A DNA stretch of 57,481 bases from a virus. Position 1 is the first letter of the stretch. Each line of letters begins with the position of its first letter. This document shows, one piece after another, positions 30,117-38,149 of the stretch. The notes beneath the pieces were generated by a model. It was not told the DNA's origin, did no database searches, and was given only the letters and a program-made list of their open reading frames with translations. The translations under genes were made by a program, and so were the position numbers. The stretch is taken from the IMG/VR virus record IMGVR_UViG_3300005295_000002, positions 1 through 57,481 of that record, one strand, 5' to 3'.

Positions 30117-30547
30117 CAGCGAAGTTCCTCTTTGCAGTTTCGAGGCGGAAGTCGTTGGTCGAGAAAGATCGTCAACTCATCTAGCCGTGCTTGCGGTGTG
30201 TGGAGAAAGTCCCGAGCAATAGCTACTAGCGTATCCTTATTTTCCTCTCGTCCTGCTGCACTAACCTTACAGCTTTCTTTCAACTGCTGCTTCAGGTTGT
30301 GATCAATCGCCCACACGCCCCCCACGAAGGAGGCGACTACCAGAATCCAGACTGGCAGGACTTCCTTGCGTCGGATGCGGTAGTTCATGAAGTGGTACAG
30401 TCGAGGGTGTCGGACTGGTTTGCCGCCGAAACGGTTAGTCCACACAAGAGTCGGCTTACCATTTACTACGTCAATTCTCACCTCATCTCGAGGTTGGATG
30501 TATGGATCTCTGTCTGGGCCTTTGAAGTACTCGACAGGGTTCTTCAC
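30116..30547 (-). CDS. membrane-anchored hypothetical protein
   Basis: 143 aa starting at GTG 30547 (AAAGGTAACTTTTT before it; TGA of the 34-aa gene overlaps). Beta-rich N-terminus, one membrane helix VLPVWILVVASFVGGVWAI (about 63-81), then a helical C-terminal domain with a conserved-looking Cys. Part of the lysis region; function unknown. Confidence 0.65.
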   Translation of the reverse strand: MKNPVEYFKGPDRDPYIQPRDEVRIDVVNGKPTLVWTNRFGGKPVRHPRLYHFMNYRIRRKEVLPVWILVVASFVGGVWAIDHNLKQQLKESCKVSAAGREENKDTLVAIARDFLHTPQARLDELTIFLDQRLPPRNCKEELR

Positions 30548-30648
30548 AAAAAGTTACCTTTCACAATGAATTGGACGACAGTAGAAACAACTAACGATAT
30601 TCCGCAGTATATCCATGTTCGTGGATAATCGTGAAGAATGTGTCTCAT
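30544..30648 (-). CDS. 34-aa membrane peptide
   Basis: 34 aa, MRHILHDYPRTWIYCG..., with one membrane helix (GISLVVSTVVQFIV, about 16-29). Starts inside the ATGA at the end of gene 30908-30645 and its stop overlaps the next GTG. Shortness and both overlaps fit a lysis-region peptide. Confidence 0.65.
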   Translation of the reverse strand: MRHILHDYPRTWIYCGISLVVSTVVQFIVKGNFL

Positions 30649-30908
30649 GGCTCTTCCTTCCCTATGAGCTTTCGGAGCTCAGCCCACTTCTGTTCGAAAG
30701 TGAGCTCCGGGGTCTCGGGAGCCTCTTTGGTTTTCGTTTCCTTTTTCTCGTCTGTCCGCAACAGAAGAGGTAATCCCATCATCGATCCAAACAACGTTAA
30801 CAGAAAAGGGCGTTCAGCCTTCTGTAGTATAGCTTCGTTGCAGGTTAACAATAGGGCTGTCCCAAACATCAGCCAAGATCTGACTTCCCTTTGCTTCCTG
30901 GTATTCAA
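30645..30908 (-). CDS. two-helix membrane protein, holin candidate
   Basis: 87 aa. Two hydrophobic stretches (SWLMFGTALLLTC about 11-23, PFLLTLFGSMMGLPLLL about 34-50), then a charged C-terminal tail of 35 residues. Two segments, cytoplasmic charged tail and position after the lysin fit a holin. Confidence 0.6.
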   Translation of the reverse strand: MNTRKQREVRSWLMFGTALLLTCNEAILQKAERPFLLTLFGSMMGLPLLLRTDEKKETKTKEAPETPELTFEQKWAELRKLIGKEEP

Positions 30909-30955
30909 TTCCTAGCCCCAGTCTGTTAGCTTCTGTCTAAGGCTTAATCTGGCAA

Positions 30956-31453
30956 TCAGGGTACTGTAGATGGTTGCTTCGTCACTACAAACAGGATCAC
31001 TCCCACCAGAGCTGATGTAAGAACTATACCCATCCCAATCAAACTGACTACCAATGCCGTACTCGCCCGGCGGTCTTGAGTTACTTCAGTCCCACCCAGC
31101 TTAAGAGATTCAAACCGAGTAACTCGATCCTTGAGATCATTCAGTTGTGTGGACATGCCACTAATTGCCGTATCGAACTGAGTAGCCAACTGAGCTAGTC
31201 GTTCTGACGTCAACCGCTCAGACTTGTCATTCTCTTCTTTCTGCGCCGTCAGAGCAGCCCCGACCTCGATCCTGTTATCCGCCTTCTGTTCGATGCGCTG
31301 AGCTTCAAGTACGACAAACTTGTCACTGATGGCAGCAAACTGAGCATTGACAAGCGGCATGATCTTGTCTTCTAGATTCTTTACTTCTCGGAGCAGTTGT
31401 TCCGTCGTAAGAATCGTTGGGTCAGGTGTCGGCTTGGTTAGAGCCTCGGTCAT
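30956..31453 (-). CDS. coiled-coil protein with C-terminal membrane anchor
   Basis: 165 aa from ATG 31453 (ATGA overlap with lysin). Long coiled coil (about 20-125: LLREVKNLEDKI, RLTSERLAQLATQFD), then one membrane helix STALVVSLIGMGIVLTSALV (about 131-150). Resembles hemolysin XhlA-like lysis accessory proteins. Confidence 0.65.
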   Translation of the reverse strand: MTEALTKPTPDPTILTTEQLLREVKNLEDKIMPLVNAQFAAISDKFVVLEAQRIEQKADNRIEVGAALTAQKEENDKSERLTSERLAQLATQFDTAISGMSTQLNDLKDRVTRFESLKLGGTEVTQDRRASTALVVSLIGMGIVLTSALVGVILFVVTKQPSTVP

Positions 31454-32487
31454 GTCGGCGTGGCAACTCCAGGGACTGACGAGATGGTCAAGGGACCAAA
31501 CCGGCAATCACTCGTATGAACTTGCTCAGGTACGTACTTCTTGAACGTCAGAATCACCGCGGTGTCGAGTTCGACTGCCTGAGAATCGCCGCCCCGACCA
31601 ATTACTTCTGCATAGCCGGGGCTTACTCCATCATCGAAGATGTGCCGGAGTGCTCCGTTGGGCATGATCTCCCAGAATGCACCTCCAGCCTTGATGTTGC
31701 CTGTTGCTGGATCGATCTGGTCTGTGACTTCGAGAAGCCCAACTGCCTTGAGAAGGTCAAGGTCTTGCTGGGCGATGGGCTGCTTGTTCTTGATCATCGT
31801 CTTGGCTTTCTGTAGAGGTGTGTTAACGGGCGGGAAAATGACATCCGGGGTTGGATTGTTGCTCCAAGAGAGGAAAGGTCGAATCACCGTGTTCGGATCG
31901 ACGTTCCATTGACCTTCGAGAGCAAAGCCTTTGTACTGAAGAACATGAGCACCACCGGCAGTTGCCTTAGCAATCGCGTCCTTCTGGCTGACGGCTGAAG
32001 ACCATGCCCATGCGCTGACAGTTACCCACTGAAGTGCAGCAATATCCTTACACCGAGCCATGATGTCAATGTCACCATAGATTCCGTGGGGATTCGGGCA
32101 GGTAGAGTCAAAGCCTCTCATGTAAGCCTCTTGGGCGTCGATGTTCAGAGAAACAGTGTTCGTGTCGTCCGCAGCAATGATTGCGACGTCGTTTGGATAA
32201 CCCATCTTGAGAGCATCCTCAGCAGCCCATTCACCATGCTGCTTGCCAACCTCACGACCTTTGTTAGCCGTCGTAGCAGACATCTCCCACACCCCCAGGA
32301 CATTGATGCCGGCAGCAAGCCAGCCTTCGACATCCTTCTTGGTCATGTTCTTCTTCGGATCGGATGGAAGTCGACTGAAGTAACCGACAATGCCTGTATA
32401 CCCGTTACGAAGAATTGCATCTGCAGGTGGACGAGCAAAACTGGCATCTAGCCAACGAGCTCCAACCTTGACGATTTCAGTTCCCAT
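31450..32487 (-). CDS. endolysin, Rv2525c-like glycoside hydrolase domain
   Basis: 345 aa from ATG 32487 (GAGGATATT). Residues 10-200: LDASFARPPADAI, GIVGYFSR, AGINVLGVWEM, GREVGKQHGEWAAEDA, VAIIAADDT follow the strand order of the Rv2525c/DUF1906 TIM-barrel GH family. The C-terminal 130 residues are unassigned, perhaps cell-wall binding. The family is common in actinobacterial phages. Best candidate lysin, followed by membrane proteins. Confidence 0.8.
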   Translation of the reverse strand: MGTEIVKVGARWLDASFARPPADAILRNGYTGIVGYFSRLPSDPKKNMTKKDVEGWLAAGINVLGVWEMSATTANKGREVGKQHGEWAAEDALKMGYPNDVAIIAADDTNTVSLNIDAQEAYMRGFDSTCPNPHGIYGDIDIMARCKDIAALQWVTVSAWAWSSAVSQKDAIAKATAGGAHVLQYKGFALEGQWNVDPNTVIRPFLSWSNNPTPDVIFPPVNTPLQKAKTMIKNKQPIAQQDLDLLKAVGLLEVTDQIDPATGNIKAGGAFWEIMPNGALRHIFDDGVSPGYAEVIGRGGDSQAVELDTAVILTFKKYVPEQVHTSDCRFGPLTISSVPGVATPT

Positions 32488-32495
32488 AATATCCT

Positions 32496-34694
32496 CTACT
32501 CGTCCGGAGTTGACCAAGAAATAATGATGAACCCGTGGTCATTGTTTTCAGCGTCAGCTACGTCGATGTCATAGCCTGTTGATCCAACCCAGCCAGATCC
32601 ACCACCCCCACCATAGCTACCGCCACCGCTTGGATCCTTGTCAGCTGCGCCACCACCATACCAGCCCCCGCCACCTCCACCACCCTCAGAGATACCTACA
32701 GGACCATAGACAGCACCAGGTCCGCCAGTGCCAAATGATCCATCGGTGGGAGCTCCCCCAGCCCCCGTACCACCAGCTGATTGAGTACCACCTGATCCTA
32801 CTCGGCTTTCAGCATCACTGCTAGTTCCGCCGTAGAAAGAGCCACTGCCCGCATACCACTCTCGACGAGGCCCCGGACCTGGTGGAGGATCGAAAGGACC
32901 AAGATCCGCTGAACCAGCACCGCCACCAGCTCCAGCAACAATGATGGCGTTTGCTAGAGTAGCAAGGAAGTTACCGCCTGTGTTGGGCTGAACTGAAGAA
33001 CTACCACCGCCGGCATGACCATTGTTATTGCCGATGACCCCACTACCACCGTTAGGCCACCCAGCTCCACCCGCCGCTGTGCCCTTACCGCCGACGTAAA
33101 CATCATAGACATCGCCGCCATTGACATAGATAGTGGCAGTTACTTCACCACCATATCCGTAGTTGACGCCAAGGGCTGATGCGATCGATTCTCCGCAGGC
33201 TCCATGAGCCTCTACCAAGATCTCTGTAACATCATCCGGAACAATGAAGCTCTGGACAGAGCCCGTGTAGTCATACCGAACGCTGTTGGCTAGTGTGGGA
33301 CCCTGTCGAGTTGTCCCTCGAGCTAAAACCCAGAATGCAGTCGAATCGATTGCTATGTTCATACCAGCATTCGCTGTATCGCTCTGAGCTCGGATTACCA
33401 TTGCAGTTTGACCAGCTGGGATGTCTTGCTCACCATAGGTGAAGTCCCACTCGATCTTCTGTCCGTTCGTGAATGGAATCACGTAGTCGGGCCAGAGAGC
33501 TGTAACTTCAGTATCATTGTCAGCGCTGATCGTGAGGTTGCCCGATCCCACACCGATTGCTGAGATTTTGTAACCAACGACCCACTGAGCACCTTCGATG
33601 TGGTTCAGCACGAGGCGATGGAGGATACTACTTCCATTACGAACCTTACGGATAGTTTGCCGGTTGCGAGATTGGAACAGTTCCCATTGGGTCGTGGAGT
33701 TACCGCGACTGTTGCTGACCGATGGATCAGGCAACTGGATAGCTCCATAGGTCAACTCTACGCGATCACGGAATGGTTCATATGGGTATCGCAAGCGTCG
33801 ACTGACTCTAGCGTCTACATCAAATCCCAGGACGTCATCCTGAACACCAACCGTATCACCGCACTTGAAGTCGCCTTCGACGATCCCAGTCAGTTTGCTG
33901 AGATCAACAACCTCCATCTCATAAGTAACGATGGGCTGAGAGCGAGCAGCAAGCTCAAGCACTGCAGCATTGTACAGAGATAGGCTATCGATGAAGGTGT
34001 CGTCTGAGATCAGGTAGTCCTTGCGATATCGTTGCTGGGCTACAGGAAGAGATAGACCTTGATCTGTGTAGTATGTGTAATCCTCTATATATTCAACTCC
34101 ACCATTCTGATCGGCAATGGTTAGCCCATCCCTACCATATGCATAGACTCGTGTCGCAGATGGAGGGATTGCTCGCCTCTTCACCGTCTCAAGGTTTCGG
34201 CGATACCGGAAAGAAAGACCTCGGTTTACTCCAACCTGAGCGCTGATCCAGACATGCCGCTGTTCTGTGGCATCGAATGATAGCTCACAGCCACAGATCT
34301 TGGCCCATTGCCAACACAGATCGAGGATTGTGGCGTCAGTGACCTCCATGTTGTAAGTTGGGGCAAATGAATCAAATTCTCCACTAACAGTCCATCCTCC
34401 CCCAGAAAACCCAAGGATGTATGCCAAGCCACCCGTCGGCTGGAGACCTGTAATCACAAGACTACCAGGCTTCTTGATATCAGCAAGTCGAACCCAAGCC
34501 GCTTCAGCTTCAACGGTAACGTAAGTCCCATCGTCTCGTCGAAGTTTACCAAGGTCACTGATGAAGAACTGATCGCCTTTGTACTCCAGCATCGCATCCT
34601 CAACGAGGTGCACAGACTTCGGATCATCAACCGGAGTCTCAAACTTGAGCAGGTAGGACTGACCGAAAGTCTCGTCTAGACAGTAGTTAATCAA
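32496..34694 (-). CDS. tail-tip protein with glycine-rich C-terminal domain
   Basis: 732 aa, TTG start at 34694 with AAGGTG about 8 bases before it. Residues 1-330 resemble siphovirus tail-tip/baseplate hub proteins (Prophage tail endopeptidase-like layout with strand-rich RxVYAYGRDG and YRKDYLISD). Then an immunoglobulin-like strand region, then a Gly-rich domain (about 495-730) starting YTGSVQSFIVPDDVTEI, the same type as in 36402-34840. Likely host recognition. Confidence 0.7.
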   Translation of the reverse strand: MINYCLDETFGQSYLLKFETPVDDPKSVHLVEDAMLEYKGDQFFISDLGKLRRDDGTYVTVEAEAAWVRLADIKKPGSLVITGLQPTGGLAYILGFSGGGWTVSGEFDSFAPTYNMEVTDATILDLCWQWAKICGCELSFDATEQRHVWISAQVGVNRGLSFRYRRNLETVKRRAIPPSATRVYAYGRDGLTIADQNGGVEYIEDYTYYTDQGLSLPVAQQRYRKDYLISDDTFIDSLSLYNAAVLELAARSQPIVTYEMEVVDLSKLTGIVEGDFKCGDTVGVQDDVLGFDVDARVSRRLRYPYEPFRDRVELTYGAIQLPDPSVSNSRGNSTTQWELFQSRNRQTIRKVRNGSSILHRLVLNHIEGAQWVVGYKISAIGVGSGNLTISADNDTEVTALWPDYVIPFTNGQKIEWDFTYGEQDIPAGQTAMVIRAQSDTANAGMNIAIDSTAFWVLARGTTRQGPTLANSVRYDYTGSVQSFIVPDDVTEILVEAHGACGESIASALGVNYGYGGEVTATIYVNGGDVYDVYVGGKGTAAGGAGWPNGGSGVIGNNNGHAGGGSSSVQPNTGGNFLATLANAIIVAGAGGGAGSADLGPFDPPPGPGPRREWYAGSGSFYGGTSSDAESRVGSGGTQSAGGTGAGGAPTDGSFGTGGPGAVYGPVGISEGGGGGGGWYGGGAADKDPSGGGSYGGGGGSGWVGSTGYDIDVADAENNDHGFIIISWSTPDE

Positions 34695-34830
34695 TGCAGT
34701 TCACCTTGACTCCGCCAAGCGTGTAAATCCACACAAGCTGCCTCTTTGGGCGCGTACGACTGTGGTACTGGTTGATGACGAGGGGTGGATCAGCCTCAGT
34801 TACTTCCTCGTCGGGTGTTTCATCTGCCAT
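34687..34830 (-). CDS. 47-aa protein between tail genes
   Basis: 47 aa, starting MADETPDEEVTEADPP. Acidic first half, basic centre (SRTRPKRQ), beta-rich end (VWIYTLGGVKVNCID). Stop overlaps the TTG of the next tail gene. Possibly a small tail accessory or assembly protein. Confidence 0.65.
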   Translation of the reverse strand: MADETPDEEVTEADPPLVINQYHSRTRPKRQLVWIYTLGGVKVNCID

Positions 34831-34839
34831 GATCTTGTC

Positions 34840-36402
34840 CTATTGAATGCAGAGTAGTTCGATGGTTGTTGCGTTGATGGTCGTAGCTGAGGTCGTAGTG
34901 CCCCCGCCGATAGCGATGGTCGGCCCAGTAAAAGACCCGACCGCAGCAGCAGGTTGATCAGAGACTTCCAGATAAATGCCACCAAGGAGAGCACTCTTGT
35001 ATCGCTCCGTACCGATCGATGGTGCTCCGAGGGTGGCTGATCCTCCCCAGTTATCTCCACCAATGAAGGTGATGAGTCTGCTGTTGATCGCAGTTGATGT
35101 AACTGACTGAGCAGTGACCGAACCAGATACCCCGTCGGTGTGAGCAAATCCTGTGTTAGCCCCGACTGCAGTCGCCATATTATTGCCAACGTATAAGAAT
35201 GGAACAACCCAGGCATACGTATCTCCAGTATGGCCAAAGGTCATCGATACTGAGTCAGAGTCTCCATCAACCTTCTTGCGGCAGAAAACTGAGACATACC
35301 GGTTATATGTCAGAGTATAGTTATTCTGAGCGGCAACCGACCAACCAGCTGGGGTGGTATGTCCTGGACTTGCCGTCACGTTCAAGCTATACACGAAGAT
35401 GAATCGAATGTCGCCAATGTTAGCAGTAGGCAGTGTAACTGTCGCAGTAGCTGTTCCGCCCGTGTACTGCGGCGTTCCATTGTTCGAGTAGCTCGGGGGG
35501 TAAGCTGATACACCCGATGCCGAGGGGGTGATGAGACAAGACCCATTGCCCGTTGCGAGAGAATACCCCTGCGTGTGGGTTACCCCAGTAGCTGAAGGAA
35601 CAGCGTAGTTGTTACCTCCACCACCAGCTCCAGTGACGAATGGTGCCGTAGAGTTTTGATTACCCCCGCCGCCGCCTCCAGTAAATCCTCCACCCCCACC
35701 ACCACAGAAGGTAGTGTTACTGGCATTGATGTAGACAGCACCACCTTGGCCTAGTGTACCAGGGAAACCAGATTGATCTGGCCCAGTATCACCGACCCCT
35801 GCTGCGCCTCCTGCAGCAAGGGTGCCTCCTTGACCATTACGGTTATTTCCTGCACCAGCCCCTGCGCCAGTACCAGCAGCTTGACCTGCTTGCCCTGGAT
35901 TGCTGCCACCTGCGCCCCCCGGGCCGTCGTTAGGACCATTATTCGCCTTGGAAGCCCCACCGCCGCCGCCGGCGATCAAAACTCGATCCGTTAGTCCAGT
36001 ACCCCCCTTGCGGATATCTGTTGCTCCGCCTCCACCACCCGAACGAGATGGAGTGCCGGTAGAGTCGCACATGCCATTACCGCCCCCATTCCATCCGCCA
36101 CCCCCACCAGTGCTAACCGGGCAAGGAACTCCTTGACCACCAACATTCACCTGAAGACTCTCGCCAGGTACCACACCGATCGTTGCCTGGAGTCGACCGC
36201 CTTTACCCCCAAGTTGTTGATGGGTTGCAGCCTGTGCCGAATCACCACCCCCAGCCCCAATCATGTCGACGGTGATCGAGAAGATTCCTGCCGGCACTAT
36301 ATAAGTCTGGGCTGATCCTGTGTAAGTGAACAGTTGAGGGCCAGCTACAGCTCCGGTAGGTTGAGCTGCAAGGAGTGCCAACATCTGAAGTCGAGTAGCC
36401 AT
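34840..36402 (-). CDS. glycine-rich tail protein
   Basis: 520 aa. After a short helical N-terminus (20 residues), YTGSAQTYIVPAGIFSITV starts a Gly-rich domain with GGGG runs to about residue 290, then two strand-rich domains. Shares the Gly-rich module with 34694-32496. Such modules occur on receptor-binding tail proteins. Starts by a TGATG overlap with gene 37355-36402. Confidence 0.7.
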   Translation of the reverse strand: MATRLQMLALLAAQPTGAVAGPQLFTYTGSAQTYIVPAGIFSITVDMIGAGGGDSAQAATHQQLGGKGGRLQATIGVVPGESLQVNVGGQGVPCPVSTGGGGGWNGGGNGMCDSTGTPSRSGGGGGATDIRKGGTGLTDRVLIAGGGGGASKANNGPNDGPGGAGGSNPGQAGQAAGTGAGAGAGNNRNGQGGTLAAGGAAGVGDTGPDQSGFPGTLGQGGAVYINASNTTFCGGGGGGFTGGGGGGNQNSTAPFVTGAGGGGNNYAVPSATGVTHTQGYSLATGNGSCLITPSASGVSAYPPSYSNNGTPQYTGGTATATVTLPTANIGDIRFIFVYSLNVTASPGHTTPAGWSVAAQNNYTLTYNRYVSVFCRKKVDGDSDSVSMTFGHTGDTYAWVVPFLYVGNNMATAVGANTGFAHTDGVSGSVTAQSVTSTAINSRLITFIGGDNWGGSATLGAPSIGTERYKSALLGGIYLEVSDQPAAAVGSFTGPTIAIGGGTTTSATTINATTIELLCIQ

Positions 36403-37355
36403 CAGTCTCTAAGAACCTTGATACGAAGTCCCACATCTCCAGCTGCTGTGAAGAAAGCATTGGCTTGACGAGTCACCAAGTAAGCGAAGAGCGAAGTTGC
36501 TTGGCAATTGTAGCCGAGGAACAGACCATTTTGCTGGTTGACTGCGTTCGAGGCAAACGTAATCCAGTCTGCCGTCAAGAACTTCACTTTGCCAATCAGA
36601 GTAGCTTCATCAGTATCAGAGAAATCAGCTGGAGCATTATCTGCGGCTGCAGTTACTGCGCCGTCAAAGATATAAACCTCGAAGTCACCTGTGTTAAGCT
36701 TCAGTGCTTTGTCAACCAACTCAAAGCCAGTGATAACTCCCCCCCATCCACTGACATTTGCCATGCCAGTGAAAGTTATAACTGTGCCTACCTGATCCCC
36801 TGACGTGTAGTTGGTCGACGCTGTAGTCACACCTGCAGAGCTCTGAGTTTGAACGACCGTAGTCTTGATTGGGTGAACCCAAGTAGCTCCATCAGTGTCT
36901 GTGATCTGAGGTTGGTAATCAGAGTCGGCACCAGATGTAGATACTGGAGTATTCTTACGAACGGTGAGGGCTTGAATACCCGGGTCAAGGCTTGTGTGGG
37001 CATCATCTTCTCGAAGTCTCAGAGTCAATAGCCCCTTGATCAAGGCAATGATGGACCCTGACCCAGTGGTAACTGCCGCGTCCGCTTGAGCACCCAGGTT
37101 GGTATTGCTAGTGGTCGCCTGAGTAATCTGATCAGCCAACTTGCTGACAATGCCCTTGAGGAACGAGATGACCGTTCCAGCAGTGGCTGGGTTTGTCACC
37201 GCAGCATCTGCCTTCAAGCCAATGGTGACATGCCCACCGTCTGCACTACGCGTCTTCTCGAACCAATCATTGGCACCACTGCCATCGTCGCCGTACTGCG
37301 CAGCGGTTTTGATACCATTGGTATCTTCGTTTACTGCAACTCCGAAGGTTGTCAT
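36402..37355 (-). CDS. tail protein, probable minor tail/baseplate component
   Basis: 317 aa. Strand-rich second half with LNTGDFEVYIFDGAV and LIGKVKFLTADWI (a pattern shared by phage minor tail proteins) and Ala/Thr-rich helical first half. Lies between the distal tail protein and the Gly-rich tail protein. Overlaps both by a few bases. Confidence 0.65.
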   Translation of the reverse strand: MTTFGVAVNEDTNGIKTAAQYGDDGSGANDWFEKTRSADGGHVTIGLKADAAVTNPATAGTVISFLKGIVSKLADQITQATTSNTNLGAQADAAVTTGSGSIIALIKGLLTLRLREDDAHTSLDPGIQALTVRKNTPVSTSGADSDYQPQITDTDGATWVHPIKTTVVQTQSSAGVTTASTNYTSGDQVGTVITFTGMANVSGWGGVITGFELVDKALKLNTGDFEVYIFDGAVTAAADNAPADFSDTDEATLIGKVKFLTADWITFASNAVNQQNGLFLGYNCQATSLFAYLVTRQANAFFTAAGDVGLRIKVLRD

Positions 37356-38149
37356 TTCCTGTAAGCCTTCCGGTAAGTGATGGTAATGGTTACTGCCGTA
37401 GCAGTACCTCCCAGTCTCATGAACTGAAGCGAATTGGTGCCGGGAATCAGACTTGGAAAGACTCCCGTCACAGCGGACATGATCAAGTAGGCCGGGTCAT
37501 AGGCATGGAGCAGTTCAAGGTCAGTGTTGACCCCATTCAAAACTACCGCCGCACCTGAGTTGATTGTGATGGTGTTACCGCTCAGAATAGTCCCGGCCCA
37601 GTGCAGCAAGTCCCCATTGACCGTAAGATCGAACGAGGTGATTGTCCCGTTCGTCGGCTTGATCTCGATGATGGGATAGACATCGGTCAAGAGCCCAGGA
37701 TCAAAGGTCGTCGAATAGTTGTTCGTACCAGCCAACACAATCTGTGTGGTAACCAGAGCGAGCGAGTATGGCTGAACCTCCCACACCAGCTCGAATTGAG
37801 CCAGGTCTCGCCACTCCATTCCTTCGCCGGGATCAGTGAGGACAGCCTCATAGTAGACGGTTGGGTCATCCCCCAAGATCAGACGCGCCTGAATGTCGAC
37901 GTCAAGCCAGTCTGCGAGCGACGTCACGGCGTCCCTACGCGCTGAGAATGTGCTGGCCTCAATGAACCCAGGAATCGTAATCTCTCGCCGATCACGAAAC
38001 TCTGGGAAATACCAGGACCCTCGCCGACCTGGGATAGTCAAGAAATTCCCTCGAGGCTTGCCCAAGATACTCCGCTTGGGATTCTCAAACACCAGTCCGG
38101 TGATCGTCGACGAAGATATGCCATTCCAGTTTACTTCAACTCCCGTCAT
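37352..38149 (-). CDS. distal tail (Dit-like) protein
   Basis: 265 aa from ATG 38149 (TGATG overlap with tape measure). RKDHxx-free, but KRSILGKPRGNFLTIPGRRG and REITIPGFIEASTF match the N-terminal Dit/DUF7 layout of siphovirus distal tail proteins. It joins tail tube and tip. Position directly after the tape measure supports this. Confidence 0.75.
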   Translation of the reverse strand: MTGVEVNWNGISSSTITGLVFENPKRSILGKPRGNFLTIPGRRGSWYFPEFRDRREITIPGFIEASTFSARRDAVTSLADWLDVDIQARLILGDDPTVYYEAVLTDPGEGMEWRDLAQFELVWEVQPYSLALVTTQIVLAGTNNYSTTFDPGLLTDVYPIIEIKPTNGTITSFDLTVNGDLLHWAGTILSGNTITINSGAAVVLNGVNTDLELLHAYDPAYLIMSAVTGVFPSLIPGTNSLQFMRLGGTATAVTITITYRKAYRK

